Positions 48,190 to 57,316 of a DNA stretch of 64,000 nucleotides are shown piece after piece. The stretch spans positions 447,040 to 511,039 of the forward strand of contig NZ_DS989905.1 of assembly GCF_000155595.1 (NCBI RefSeq), read 5' to 3'. The DNA is from Synechococcus sp. PCC 7335. GTDB taxonomy: Bacteria; Cyanobacteriota; Cyanobacteriia; Phormidesmidales; Phormidesmidaceae. How positions within the stretch are numbered: position 1 is the first letter of the stretch; the number at the start of each line of letters is the position of its first letter. The notes below the pieces were generated by a model, which did no database searches, had not been told where the DNA came from, and was given only the letters and a program-made list of their open reading frames with translations. The position numbers and the translations under genes are program-made.

Positions 48190-50493
48190 ATGAAGAGAAA
48201 ACTGCGCTACGCAATTCTGTTGATTCTCACCTGCGGCCTAATCATGCTGACGGCGATCTCAACAGGAAGCAGTTCAGTCTCAGCAACCGACATTCCCTCA
48301 GCGCGATCGCTTATTCGTACAGGTGTTCAGCAGTTTCGCAGCGGATCGGTAGAAGCCGCGCTGTCTAGCTGGCAGGCCGCCGAACAAGACTATGAGCGTC
48401 AAGGTGATACCGATGGCGTTTTGCTCAGCAAAGTTAATCAGATTCAGGCGCTGCGATCGCTTGGCTACTATTCACAAAGTCAGCAGATTGTTGTAGATAT
48501 TCAACAGACCCTTTCTGCTCTCCCTGATTCTCTACTCAAGGCTCAGAGTTTACAGACAGTAGGTATCTCTTTTATATCGTTAGGACAGTTAGAAGCGGCT
48601 AGAGCGGCTTTTTCTAAGAGTTTGGTAATTGCTCAGCAGTTCAATGACACCAACACCATAGCCAGTGCCTACTTCCAGCTTGGCAATACCGCTCAAGCAG
48701 CCGATAATTTTGGTACAGAGCTTGAAATAGAGACTGCTCAGCACTTTTACCAGCAAGCGCTGGCGAGCGCAGATCCAGATTCGCGTATTTGGTTAGAGAT
48801 TGCCTTGAACCAAAGTCGTCTCTTGGTTCAACAGCCGGAAGAAGCAGCGCTGTCTTTAGCTAGCCCTTTAATTGAAGAGGTTCGATCACGCCTAGCAGAC
48901 CTATCGCCTAGCCGCTGGACAATTTACGCTCAGATTAACTTGGCTGAAACGCTTTTATCTTTTCCTGGCGAAGAGCCAAGCGGCATCGAAGTGCTGACAA
49001 ACGCACTTTCGCAATCGCGATCGCTCAAAGATCGGCGAGCCGAGTCCTATGTCTTGGGCCAACTAGGTAAATTTTACGAACACGCTAAGCAGTGGTCAGA
49101 TGCCCTTTTGCTCACAGAGCAGGCTCTGCAACAAGCCCAGCAGCTTCAGGCTAATGAGATGATCGCTAGCTGGCAGTGGCAGCGGGGAAGGATTCTTAAC
49201 GCTCAAGGAGAAAAAGAAAAGGCGATCGCCGCGTATAGCCAAGCCGTTATCCTACTCGAATCTCTAGATCAAGACCTCGTTGCGCCTGGCTCAGAAGCGC
49301 AGTTCTCTTTTCAGCAGCGCGTGGAGCCCGTTTATCGAGAGCTAGTGGCGCTGCTACTCGACGGTGTAGACCAGCTGCCAGCAAATAAACAACAACAGCG
49401 GCTAATCAAATCTAGAGATGTGATCGAGTCACTTCAGCTCGCAGAACTAGAAAACTTTTTTCGTGAAGCCTGCCTCACCTATGAACCACGTCCAATTGAT
49501 GAGATCGACTCGCACGCAGCGGTAATCTATCCGATTGTGCTGGGCGATCGCCTAGAAGTCATTCTTACCCTACCTGGTCAGCCCCTACAGCACTACGGTA
49601 ATTTCCTTCCTGACCAGCTTGCCACCTTTCAAGCTTTGCGTCAGGCACTTAACCCAGCCTTTCCTGCCACCGAAATTCTAGCTCCAGCCCAACAGATCTA
49701 CGACTGGCTGATTCGCCCAGCGGAAACGATTCTCACCGAGCAGTCGATCGAAAGGCTGGTCTTCGTTCCAGATGACTATTTGCGTAGCGTGCCGATGTCT
49801 GTTCTACACGACGGTAGTCAGTTCTTGATCGAAAAGTATGGCGTTGCCCTTACTCCTGGGCTGCAGCTATTCGAACCTAGCAAACTTAATAGTCAACAGT
49901 TGAAAGTTTTGGCGGGCGGTATAACAGCCGCTCAGCAAGGGTTCGGCGCTCTACCCGCAGTCGATGCAGAAGTTGCTGAAATTCGCGCTCAGTTTCCATC
50001 ACAAGTCCTACTCAACGCGGACTTCACCAATCCAAATATTGCAAAAGAGATTGAAGACGTTCCCTTTTCTGTTGTGCATCTAGCTACTCATGGCCAGTTC
50101 AGCTCAAAAGCTGAGGACACCTTCATCCTCACTTGGAACAATCAGCTTCAGATCAGAGAACTAGAGCGGTTGCTACAGCAGCGCGAACTACAGACGCCAG
50201 TTGAACTGTTGGTCCTGAGCGCTTGTCAAACAGCAAAAGGAGATAATCGCGCCGCACTAGGTATGGCGGGCATAGCCGTTCGCTCCGGCGCTAGAAGCAC
50301 CATTGCCTCCCTCTGGTCCGTCCAGGACCGCTCTACTGCTGAGCTGATGAGTCGGTTGTATCAAGAACTCAATCAAACTCAAACTTCGCGCACAGAAGCG
50401 CTAAGGCAGGCCCAGCTATCCCTCCTAAACACCCCTGATTACGCCCATCCTTACTATTGGGCTCCGTTTGTACTAATCGGAAGCTGGCTGTAG
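48190..50493 (+). CDS. TPR-CHAT caspase-like protein with signal peptide
   Basis: ATG 48190 (767 residues) follows the exoprotein stop by one base. A signal peptide ('YAILLILTCGLIMLTAIS') is followed by tetratricopeptide-like helical repeats (about 35-360) and a C-terminal CHAT domain of the caspase/separase clan. The catalytic pair is His634 ('HLATHGQFS') and Cys679 ('VLSACQTAKGD'), 45 residues apart as expected. TPR-CHAT genes often accompany TPS hemagglutinin genes in cyanobacteria, where processing of the exoprotein is suspected. The novelty here is that the pair follows NOS in a near gap-free run. Confidence 0.92.
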   Translation: MKRKLRYAILLILTCGLIMLTAISTGSSSVSATDIPSARSLIRTGVQQFRSGSVEAALSSWQAAEQDYERQGDTDGVLLSKVNQIQALRSLGYYSQSQQIVVDIQQTLSALPDSLLKAQSLQTVGISFISLGQLEAARAAFSKSLVIAQQFNDTNTIASAYFQLGNTAQAADNFGTELEIETAQHFYQQALASADPDSRIWLEIALNQSRLLVQQPEEAALSLASPLIEEVRSRLADLSPSRWTIYAQINLAETLLSFPGEEPSGIEVLTNALSQSRSLKDRRAESYVLGQLGKFYEHAKQWSDALLLTEQALQQAQQLQANEMIASWQWQRGRILNAQGEKEKAIAAYSQAVILLESLDQDLVAPGSEAQFSFQQRVEPVYRELVALLLDGVDQLPANKQQQRLIKSRDVIESLQLAELENFFREACLTYEPRPIDEIDSHAAVIYPIVLGDRLEVILTLPGQPLQHYGNFLPDQLATFQALRQALNPAFPATEILAPAQQIYDWLIRPAETILTEQSIERLVFVPDDYLRSVPMSVLHDGSQFLIEKYGVALTPGLQLFEPSKLNSQQLKVLAGGITAAQQGFGALPAVDAEVAEIRAQFPSQVLLNADFTNPNIAKEIEDVPFSVVHLATHGQFSSKAEDTFILTWNNQLQIRELERLLQQRELQTPVELLVLSACQTAKGDNRAALGMAGIAVRSGARSTIASLWSVQDRSTAELMSRLYQELNQTQTSRTEALRQAQLSLLNTPDYAHPYYWAPFVLIGSWL

Positions 50494-50538
50494 GGTTAGG
50501 TTTGACAGTAGCGTAATCAACACAATCATTTTGATCGC

Positions 50539-50593
50539 CTTTCACCCTTTCAGTTATTAAAGGTGAAGCCGGCTCCTGGAAGAAGGGTGAAAG
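50539..50593 (+). terminator. Long stem-loop after the NOS-CHAT run
   Basis: CTTTCACCCTT (50539-50549) and AAGGGTGAAAG (50583-50593) are perfect 11-bp complements. An alternative shorter hairpin, TCACCCTTT with AAAGGTGA, shares the left arm. It lies 46 bases after the CHAT stop and probably ends the transcript. The competing structures could also indicate attenuation. The rest of the gap to 50807 is featureless. Confidence 0.55.
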
Positions 50594-50807
50594 ACGTTGT
50601 CTTCTATAGCTTGCGTATAGTTTTCCTTACAAGCTAGCTGCTGAGCTAATGTTTTATGTCACGATTCTTAGATTGTATTGTCATGGTCGTCAACATAAAT
50701 AACTTTAACACTCCAGCAGTTGAATTAATTGAAAGATTATAGGAGATAGTCGAATGTAGATATTACTCCGGCGGTTGAATAGACGAGATAGAATGGAGTC
50801 GTAGAGT

Positions 50808-51637
50808 GGCATCGTCAAGTTAATCTTAACTAGGCAAATTTAGAACAGATTTATTGAGCTAGTGCTATCAGCTCGGCCTATGCGATCACGCCGACCCCTG
50901 CGATCAATCTCCAACTGTCGATCTGCTGGCGCATCGTTTTTCTATATTCTGAAGCCGTCTGTTTGTGCTGATGGGGATGGAAATGACCACGTATCGGTTC
51001 AAAGGCTGACAGAAAGCGCTGTGCCTGACCCACCGATTTGAATCGGCCCATTCGCCTCTCCCTAACTCGGGTCTGTCTATGTGAGTTCTCAGCTCGATTG
51101 TTCAATCCTTTATGCTGCCTATGTTCTACATTCCTCAAGATGTCCTTCTTAGCAGCGCCATAACTCTTGAGTCTGTCGGTGATGATGACTCTAGGGGCAA
51201 AGCCGGCTGGTTTGAGTAGTTTTCGGAAGAACTTCTTGGCTGCCGCTTTGTTGCGGCATCGCTGCATCAGGATATCGAGCACTACACCATGCTGGTCAAC
51301 AGCCCGCCACAAGTAAAACTGTTCACCTTTAATCTTGATGACGACTTCGTCGAGATGCCACTTATCACCGGGCTTTGGCCGCTGTTTGCGAATCTGATTG
51401 GCATAGCTCTGAGCAAACTTTAGACACCATCCTCTGATCGCTTCGTAGGTGACCGTGATGCCCCGATAGAGCATCATTTTCTCAATGTCACGGAAGCTTA
51501 GTGGGAAGGTGTAATACAGCCAGACGCAATAGCTGATAATGTCGGCTGGGAAGCGGTGGCCACGGTAAGGATTATTCATGGCTGAAGCTTCTCAGAGGCA
51601 GTAGACCGGAGTCAACTCTAGCCAACTTGACAATGCC
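50808..51637 (-). mobile_element. IS6-family insertion sequence, 830 bp, intact
   Basis: The ends GGCATCGTCAAGTTAA (50808) and, on the minus strand, GGCATTGTCAAGTTGGC (51637) form matching terminal repeats around one transposase gene. The 8-bp flanks differ (CGTAGAGT and ACCGTGAG), so no target duplication is visible. On the right it abuts a truncated DUF2442 frame. Solo ends or fragments of the same element type occur at 27516-27533 and 58835-58998. Confidence 0.85.
50878..51579 (-). CDS. IS6-family transposase
   Basis: The 233-residue protein is a complete IS6-type DDE transposase. The N-terminal helix-turn-helix region ('LSFRDIEKMMLYRGITVTYE') is followed by catalytic residues in 'KWHLDEVVIKIKG', 'VIITDRLKSYG' and 'NNRAENSHRQTR'. 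The length and single-gene layout are those of IS6/IS26-like elements, which move by replicative cointegrate formation. No frameshift is seen, so it could supply transposase in trans to the solo ends elsewhere in the window. Confidence 0.93.
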   Translation of the reverse strand: MNNPYRGHRFPADIISYCVWLYYTFPLSFRDIEKMMLYRGITVTYEAIRGWCLKFAQSYANQIRKQRPKPGDKWHLDEVVIKIKGEQFYLWRAVDQHGVVLDILMQRCRNKAAAKKFFRKLLKPAGFAPRVIITDRLKSYGAAKKDILRNVEHRQHKGLNNRAENSHRQTRVRERRMGRFKSVGQAQRFLSAFEPIRGHFHPHQHKQTASEYRKTMRQQIDSWRLIAGVGVIA

Positions 51638-51639
51638 AC

Positions 51640-51786
51640 CGTGAGCTATCAGACGTACAGGTATATGGCGGGGGACGCTACATTTTGTGGGACGAGCTAG
51701 GTCAAGCCTTTCAGGTCTCGGATCTATTAGCAGGTATTTATGGCCGAGAAGCCTGGATGCAAAAGCTGATGGCGACAGTCCAGTGA
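51640..51786 (+). pseudogene. C-terminal fragment of a DUF2442-type protein
   Basis: Directly after the IS6 end the plus frame reads 'LSDVQVYGGGRYILWDELG' and then 'QVSDLLAGIYG' to a stop at 51786. This matches the C-terminal part of DUF2442 proteins, small partners in DUF4160/DUF2442 pairs often listed with toxin-antitoxin systems. The N-terminal half is missing because of the IS element. Confidence 0.5.
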
Positions 51787-52779
51787 TGCTGACCGGATGA
51801 GAAGGTAGGGACGGCGTATTGAGTAGTCTCTCTACCTCCATCGCGCGGTTACCTTTCGGTCATTAAGGCGGTAGGGATAAAGGATTCGTTGTCCTTTGTC
51901 CTAACCTATCTGATTCTCTGCTGGTATATAACCGCTTTTTTGTGTTTGTAGTCGGGTTGGCGGTGGTACTAAGTTTTTCCAGAGCACCGGCCCCACGCGC
52001 ACATCATGCTGACGATGCGCGTAGTAAACAAAGATGACTTTGGTAAAAAGCTGCTAAGTCAGAGTCAGCAACAATTGGATAGGAAACATGACCGATGAAT
52101 GGAGTTGTAGAGGAAGAATATTGTAAATAATTCCAAATAAATGCTAGACAGAAGCCAATTTGAGAGAGAGTTGAGTCATGGGTCATCAAAGTGAAAGAGT
52201 AAGTCTATAGAAAGGCTATCTAGAAACTGTTGTTTCAATATTCATTGAGTAAGTGATAAGAATTAAATTATCTGCTCCATTTGTTTTTGATGAAGACAAA
52301 ATATGCTCAATATCTTGCTTAGGTTTTCACCTTTATCTCTATGTACTACTAATGATTTAGGATTAACGGCTAATGGCCAAGAAATTAGTGAGACAGTTGT
52401 CAAGATAGGGACATAGCTTTGAAGTCGTTGGAGGTAGGGAATCTGAGACCTTTATTCCTGATATGGCTTTAGCCTTAGTTTGTGTTGCCGCAGTCATTAG
52501 TCCGGCCATAAAGCCTGAGTATATCCGTGTTAGAACTATTGAGATATAAACTCTAATTTTCGGATCTTCTACTTATCTACTGGAGCAAGAGAAAATTCTC
52601 AAAAACTGAACTGTAATAATATGGTTTAGGCTTTGATAAGCAACTAAAGACTACGGATAATAGATTGTTTATAAGGTTTATCAAACAAGAGTTTTATCGG
52701 ATATTTCATAGAGAGATATCTGTAGTTTTCCAAAAGTTCAATCGTATAACAACATCTTTTATTTTGGAGAGTGCCAATC
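51787..52779. other. 993 bases without a convincing gene
   Basis: The stretch is AT-rich from 52,120 on, with stops in all frames. A 61-codon minus frame at 52004-52189 is not supported by codon pattern or similarity. A short hairpin (GCGCA...TGCGC) lies near 51998-52021. The last 150 bases presumably hold the promoter of the repeat protein. It may be decayed DNA linked to the IS6 insertion. Confidence 0.4.
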
Positions 52780-54567
52780 ATGAACAAAAATCATCTGGTA
52801 TTTCGTCGGCTTTCCAGTCTAGTTAGCACTAACCACTCCAATCAAGTTCATCTCTTTCGACAAAGAACTGCCATGGCCGTTCTTGCTACAGCATTGCTAT
52901 TGTCCGCACCTCAAGCTCAGGCTTTTGACATTCTTGACGAACTAGACAATTGCTTCAGCGGAGGCTGCGATCCGAGCAATTCAGAAGTTGTTCAAAGTAT
53001 AACTGACCGCATAGAAGAAACCCGTGAGATAATTGACAGCGTGAGATGGCAAGACGTTGCTAAATTTTATAATGATCCAAGTTCTATCTATAGAGTACTC
53101 TGGGGGGAGCTGGCCAACGTTGCGGATACGACACTGAACGGGGCGATTAGTCGAAACTTCGGACACGTTACTAACAAGTGGGAGTTACGACAAGGTCTTG
53201 AAGATCAAGGAATAGTTGTCTATGGTCTTGAGATAGATCATGACGAATACTATCTTGCTACAAGTGCTGCGGCAGCCTCTGTAGTCGTAGAAAACCCTTC
53301 TCCTCTGATCCACTATTTTGAAGATTTAGCTTTCCGTAGTTACAATGAGATGCTGCTAAATCTCAACAGTGCTCTTGAGAAAGCTCCAGAGAGTATGCGA
53401 GGGGAGTATGCATCAGAATTGAAAAAGATAGAAGATGCTCTTACCCCTAACTATATTGCAACCGCTTTAGCAAGCTATGCGAGCACTGGAAAAGTCCCTG
53501 ATATATCGTTAGATATAGATTTATCCACTGTGGACGTACGTTTTGGAATCTTAACTTATAGCCGTGGAGAAAGAAGTCCTTTGGGAGTACTTGTAACACC
53601 AAACACCCACCAGCCCTATATCATAGTTACACCTCCTGGGCTAAGCGCTAGAGTTTCGCAGATTATAGAAGAACACTCTCTCCCACAGGAGGAGATTGTA
53701 TCTTTCGCCACGTCACCTCAAGATAGGTCTAACGACCTAATGACAATTAAGAAGAGCGGAACGGGTAGTGGTGCAACGGAAGTCCATATTCTTTCAGGCG
53801 CTAGTAACTTTCAGCAGTTCATTTTGCAAACAGGAACTGCGCTACATGAAACCGCAGACAATTTCGATCATGGTCTAACTGATTGGGATAGGGATGGAGA
53901 GTCAGACCTAGTCGCGATTAAAAAGAGTGGAACAGGTAGTGGTACAACGGAAGTCCATATTCTTTCAGGCGCTAGTAACTTTCAGCAGTTCATTTTACAA
54001 ACAGGAACTGCGCTACATGAAACCGCAGACGATTTTGACTTTGGAATGGCTGATTGGGACAGAGATGGACAACTAGACCTAGTCGCGATTAAAAAGAGTG
54101 GAACAGGTAGTGGTACAACGGAAGTCCATATTCTTTCAGGCGCTAGTAACTTTCAGCAGTTCATTTTACAAACAGGAACTGCGCTACATGAAACCGCAGA
54201 CAATTTTGACTTCGGTTTTGTTGATTGGGATAGGGATGGAAAGTCAGATTTAGCCGCGATCAAAAAGAGTGGAACAGGTAGTGGTGCAACGGAAGTCCAT
54301 ATTCTTTCAGGCGCTAGTAACTTTCAGCAGTTCATTTTACAAACAGGAACTGCGCTACATGAAACCGCAGACAATTTTGACTTCGGTTTTGTTGATTGGG
54401 ATAGGGATGGAAAGTCAGATTTAGCCGCGATCAAAAAGAGTGGAACAGGTAGTGGTGCAACGGAAGTCCATATTCTTTCAGGCGCTAGTAACTTTCAGCA
54501 GTTCATTTTACAAACAGGAACTGCGCTACATGAAACCGCAGACAATTTTGACTTTGCTTTGGATTAG
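52780..54567 (+). CDS. Secreted repeat protein with FG-GAP/VCBS-like calcium motifs
   Basis: ATG 52780 has GGAGAG eight bases upstream (595 residues). A long signal region ends near 'AVLATALLLSAPQAQA'. Residues about 50-320 form an unrecognised, mixed helical domain ('LDELDNCFSGGCDPSN', 'IEHDEYYLATSAAAAS'-like text). The rest is five near-identical 57-residue repeats, each with 'IKKSGTGSG', 'EVHILSGASNFQQFILQTG' and a D-x-D-x-DG-x-x-D loop ('DWDRDGKSDL'). Such loops bind calcium in FG-GAP/VCBS propeller blades. Five blades are fewer than a usual seven-bladed propeller, and the last blade is cut short ('NFDFALD'). A cell-surface or matrix role is inferred. Confidence 0.75.
   Translation: MNKNHLVFRRLSSLVSTNHSNQVHLFRQRTAMAVLATALLLSAPQAQAFDILDELDNCFSGGCDPSNSEVVQSITDRIEETREIIDSVRWQDVAKFYNDPSSIYRVLWGELANVADTTLNGAISRNFGHVTNKWELRQGLEDQGIVVYGLEIDHDEYYLATSAAAASVVVENPSPLIHYFEDLAFRSYNEMLLNLNSALEKAPESMRGEYASELKKIEDALTPNYIATALASYASTGKVPDISLDIDLSTVDVRFGILTYSRGERSPLGVLVTPNTHQPYIIVTPPGLSARVSQIIEEHSLPQEEIVSFATSPQDRSNDLMTIKKSGTGSGATEVHILSGASNFQQFILQTGTALHETADNFDHGLTDWDRDGESDLVAIKKSGTGSGTTEVHILSGASNFQQFILQTGTALHETADDFDFGMADWDRDGQLDLVAIKKSGTGSGTTEVHILSGASNFQQFILQTGTALHETADNFDFGFVDWDRDGKSDLAAIKKSGTGSGATEVHILSGASNFQQFILQTGTALHETADNFDFGFVDWDRDGKSDLAAIKKSGTGSGATEVHILSGASNFQQFILQTGTALHETADNFDFALD
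53737..54563 (+). repeat. 171-bp tandem repeat, five copies
   Basis: The marker AGTCCATATT recurs at 53781, 53952, 54123, 54294 and 54465, exactly 171 bases apart, and the surrounding units are nearly identical even at synonymous sites. This indicates recent unequal exchange and a likely copy-number polymorphism. Confidence 0.95.
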
Positions 54568-54569
54568 CG

Positions 54570-54606
54570 TTCATAGCTTGTCGAACACTGTTTGACAGGC
54601 TATGAA
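54570..54606 (+). terminator. Strong hairpin after the repeat protein
   Basis: TTCATAGCTTGTC (54570-54582) pairs with GACAGGCTATGAA (54594-54606) over 13 positions with one G-T pair and an 11-base loop. It starts 2 bases after the stop codon. The following bases are A-rich, so it could serve either strand. The gap from there to 55011 shows no gene. Confidence 0.6.
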
Positions 54607-55011
54607 AAGAATAGATGCATAGTCTTCTGGCTATTTATAGATAGTGCGGTGAACAGAATAGAAATTTGAGATTTTCTAGCCAAACGATATGTATCACTGC
54701 TACTAAAGGCCTAAAGCAGTATAAATGAACTTATCTAAACTCTAGGACTTGGAAAACCCTCTCTGCTTTATCTTTTCGAGTTGTGATCGCACTCCCTTAA
54801 TTAGTACGTTTTGCCTACTCAAAACCTATACCTTTCGAGGCGTAAGGAAAAGCGTGTTCCAATTGATGTCTCGATATAGGTTTCCTTTAAAGTCTTAGAT
54901 CTTTTGAGACGCGAGATATAGAGCTTTTCTCAATGTCAAACATGCAAGATAGTACGATTTTGTGAAGAATCACCCTATGGCTTCTCGAATCTCTGTCTGA
55001 ACATTCACGGT

Positions 55012-55911
55012 TTATAGATCTGACGCTGTTCTCAACCAATTGAGCACTGACGAATGCTTCGGTGTCCAACCGAGCAGGCTCTTCGCTTTGCCTGAACGAA
55101 CGCGACTGTTGGAACCAAAAGCAAAGTGAGCCGCTTCTTGCCCCCATTCTTGAACGGCTTCCTCAATTGTCCAGGATTGAGCTGTTTCACTAAGCCCAAG
55201 TTCACAGTGAATTGTTTCAGCAATCTCTTTGAAGGTCGCTTCACCGCTTTCTAAGAAGAAAAACGATCCGGCAGACGCTTTCTCCAGTGCCAGTAAGTAT
55301 GCGTCTACAAGGTCTTCAACATGGACGGTTGACCAAACATTCTCACCTTGTCCGATGTATCGTGCCTGTTGATACTTATTAGCTGTAGCAACCATTAGAG
55401 GAATTTGAATACTGTCAGCGTGTAGGCCCGTCCCGTAGCCGTAAACCAGACAGGGACACATGACAATAGAATGTACCCCCCTTGTACTGCCCTTAATGAC
55501 GTGAGTATCGACGGCCACTCTACCAATCTTCTCAAAACAAATCGGTCGAGGAATGTCTTCTTGAAAAACACGAGAACTGTATTCACCGGCAGCGCGATCA
55601 CCCACAATGCTCGATCCACTGTTGTGAATTAGTTTTTTACCTGACCCTTCAAGTGCTTGAAGCAACACTTCAACGGCAAACGGATCGTCAGCATCAGCAG
55701 CGTTGATAACGGCATCGGCGGATTGAGCTGCCTGTGTAAGTATCTTTTCGTCACTCAGAGAACCCATGACCGGATTAATCCCCGATTGTTTGAGCAGCTT
55801 CGACTTTTTTTCTGACCGACACAACCCATCTACAACATAGCCGGCTGCTACTAACGCCGTCGCGATTGAGCCACCAATATAACCCGATGTCCCTGTCATA
55901 AAAATTCTCAT
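55012..55911 (-). CDS. NAD(P)-dependent epimerase/dehydratase-family (extended SDR) protein
   Basis: The 299-residue protein begins with the nucleotide motif 'IFMTGTSGYIGGSIATAL' (TGxxGxxG), has the 'DAVINAADADDP' beta strand, and a late 'VHVEDLVDAYLLALE' block of the extended SDR fold. The active-site YxxxK is not obvious: where it is expected the sequence reads 'FEKIGRVAVD', so the tyrosine may be replaced by Phe and activity could differ from a true epimerase. It is divergent from an HxlR-type regulator gene 117 bases away, the usual set-up for a regulator controlling its neighbour, often in response to electrophiles or quinones. Confidence 0.85.
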   Translation of the reverse strand: MRIFMTGTSGYIGGSIATALVAAGYVVDGLCRSEKKSKLLKQSGINPVMGSLSDEKILTQAAQSADAVINAADADDPFAVEVLLQALEGSGKKLIHNSGSSIVGDRAAGEYSSRVFQEDIPRPICFEKIGRVAVDTHVIKGSTRGVHSIVMCPCLVYGYGTGLHADSIQIPLMVATANKYQQARYIGQGENVWSTVHVEDLVDAYLLALEKASAGSFFFLESGEATFKEIAETIHCELGLSETAQSWTIEEAVQEWGQEAAHFAFGSNSRVRSGKAKSLLGWTPKHSSVLNWLRTASDL

Positions 55912-55989
55912 TTGTTGCTCCTTTTGCTGTGAGCCAATTATGCAAAACTACTTAGAATTATGTAAGAACGGATTTTTCTGTGACTTAGT

Positions 55990-56001
55990 AACAAATTTGT
56001 T
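55990..56001. promoter_or_regulatory. AACAAATTTGTT palindrome, candidate HxlR operator
   Basis: A perfect 12-bp palindrome lies 27 bases before the HxlR start, inside the divergent SDR/HxlR promoter region. HxlR regulators bind short AT-rich palindromes, so autoregulation is likely. Confidence 0.5.
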
Positions 56002-56028
56002 CCTATCTACTGCTATGAAAACGAGAAA

Positions 56029-56391
56029 ATGACAAGACACGAATCTTACGACGGTGCGAGTGGCTGCTACATAGAAGCAGCTTTGGAAGTTATCTCGGGC
56101 AAGTGGAAGGGGGTGATTTTGTATCACCTCTTGAATGGAACAAAGCGATTCAACGAGCTAAAACGCCTTTTCCCTGAGCTATCGCAGAGGATTTTGACAA
56201 AGCAGCTGAGGGAATTGGAAGACAACGAGATCATCAGTAGAAAGGTCTATCCAGAAATACCCCCGAAGGTTGAGTATTCTCTAACAGAGTTAGGCATGTC
56301 CTTGGAACCGACGCTACGCTCTTTAGAGAAATGGGGAGTCAACTATGTTGAGGTGACTAAGTACTCAAGAAGCACTCAACCCAAAAAGTAG
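56029..56391 (+). CDS. HxlR-family transcription regulator
   Basis: The 120-residue winged-helix protein has the family layout: an N-terminal Cys14 in 'ASGCYIEAALEVISGKW', then 'RFNELKRLFPELSQRILTKQ' and 'LRELEDNEIISRKVY', and the wing 'PPKVEYSLTELG'. A cysteine just before the 'ISGKWK' helix is the redox or electrophile-sensing position in several HxlR regulators (HypR, YodB, QorR). It is divergent from the SDR gene and probably controls it. Confidence 0.92.
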   Translation: MTRHESYDGASGCYIEAALEVISGKWKGVILYHLLNGTKRFNELKRLFPELSQRILTKQLRELEDNEIISRKVYPEIPPKVEYSLTELGMSLEPTLRSLEKWGVNYVEVTKYSRSTQPKK

Positions 56392-56672
56392 AGTGTTGAT
56401 GCCGAACTTTCTTTGTCTAGACGGTTAGCGCAAATATCCGCTCAGAAACCCACTGGTTTCTGAGTTGTCGCTTTATAACCAGCTATGGTTTTTACTAGCC
56501 CAAAGAAGTTCGTTTGATTCACTCTGTACTATAGTCTCGAAAATGACCGTTTGTAAGACAGTTTTGGAAGCCAAAGCAGTGAACGAGTTCTGTCCGTTTG
56601 AGATGTCTCATAACTTGTTTCATTATCTATGTATCATTATTGAGTGATATAGACGAGTTGCGAGACGGAAAC

Positions 56673-57211
56673 ATGAAGGTTGGCTATGCTCGGGTGTCTA
56701 CTTTTGAGCAAGATCTAGATTTGCAGCTTGATGCGCTGGAGAAGGAGGGGTGTGATCGCATCTTTTGCGACCAGGGCGAGAGTGGGGCTAAAGACAGTCG
56801 TCCAGAATGGGACAACTGTCTCGACCATTTGCGTAAAGGAGACGCGCTTGTTATCTGGAAGCTAGACCGAGGACCAAGCATCTGATTGAATTAGCCGGAG
56901 CGTTAGAGAATCGAGGCGTGGAGCTAGGAAGCCTGAAAGAGCAGATCGATACTGCTTCAGCGATGGGCAAGTTCTTCTTTCGGATGACGGCCTCGATTGC
57001 AGAACTAGAGCGAGACATCATTCGTGAGCGCACACTGACAGGACTAGCAACAGCTAGAGCCAGAGGCCGTAGAGGTGGCAGAAAGAAGAGTATTACCGAA
57101 GGGCAGAAGTTGGAAGCTAAGCGTCTTGCCGATGAGGGTGAAATGAGTATTACAGATATCTGTGAGAAAGTTGGCATTAGCCGCGCTAGCTACTATCGGC
57201 TCGTTGGCTAA
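56673..57211 (+). pseudogene. Serine recombinase (resolvase/invertase), internal deletion and frameshift
   Basis: The first part begins 'MKVGYARVSTFEQDLDLQLD' with the nucleophile Ser in 'RVST' and ends 'VIWKLDRG'. The second part, in another frame, continues 'LIELAGALENRGVELGSLKE' and 'DTASAMGKFFFRMTASIAEL', ending in a helix-turn-helix 'ISRASYYRLVG'. The break falls at the 'LDRLGRS' block, which is shortened to 'LDRG', so about 10 bases are missing near 56868-56878. The lost segment carries conserved active-site arginine context, so the recombinase is dead. Bases 56392-56672 hold no other convincing gene. Confidence 0.8.
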
Positions 57212-57254
57212 ACCGAAAAAGTGTCTTACTCCATAACCTGAATGATGATGGCTT

Positions 57255-57281
57255 TGTCACAGATACGCAGCTTACCTCGTC
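57255..57281 (+). promoter_or_regulatory. Predicted ECF41-type promoter
   Basis: TGTCACA (57255-57261), a 16-base spacer and CGTC (57278-57281) match the -35/-10 consensus I recall for ECF41 sigma factors (TGTCACA, 16 +/- 1, CGTC). It ends 35 bases before the azoreductase ATG, and the sigma factor gene is the next gene on, which fits autoregulation. Confidence 0.65.
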
Positions 57282-57316
57282 TTATGGGTATAGGCGATTC
57301 TGAGGTTTTTACCACC

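Noticed and set aside
52004-52189. 61-codon minus-strand frame
   Set aside because: No similarity, no ribosome site, and it lies in AT-rich, stop-dense DNA.
53737-54563. CRISPR-like regular repeat
   Set aside because: The period is 171 bases, units are contiguous without variable spacers, and the frame encodes a secreted protein.
57242-57316. Upstream start for the azoreductase at 57242
   Set aside because: It would place the ECF41-type promoter inside the coding region; the family N-terminus begins at ATG 57317.
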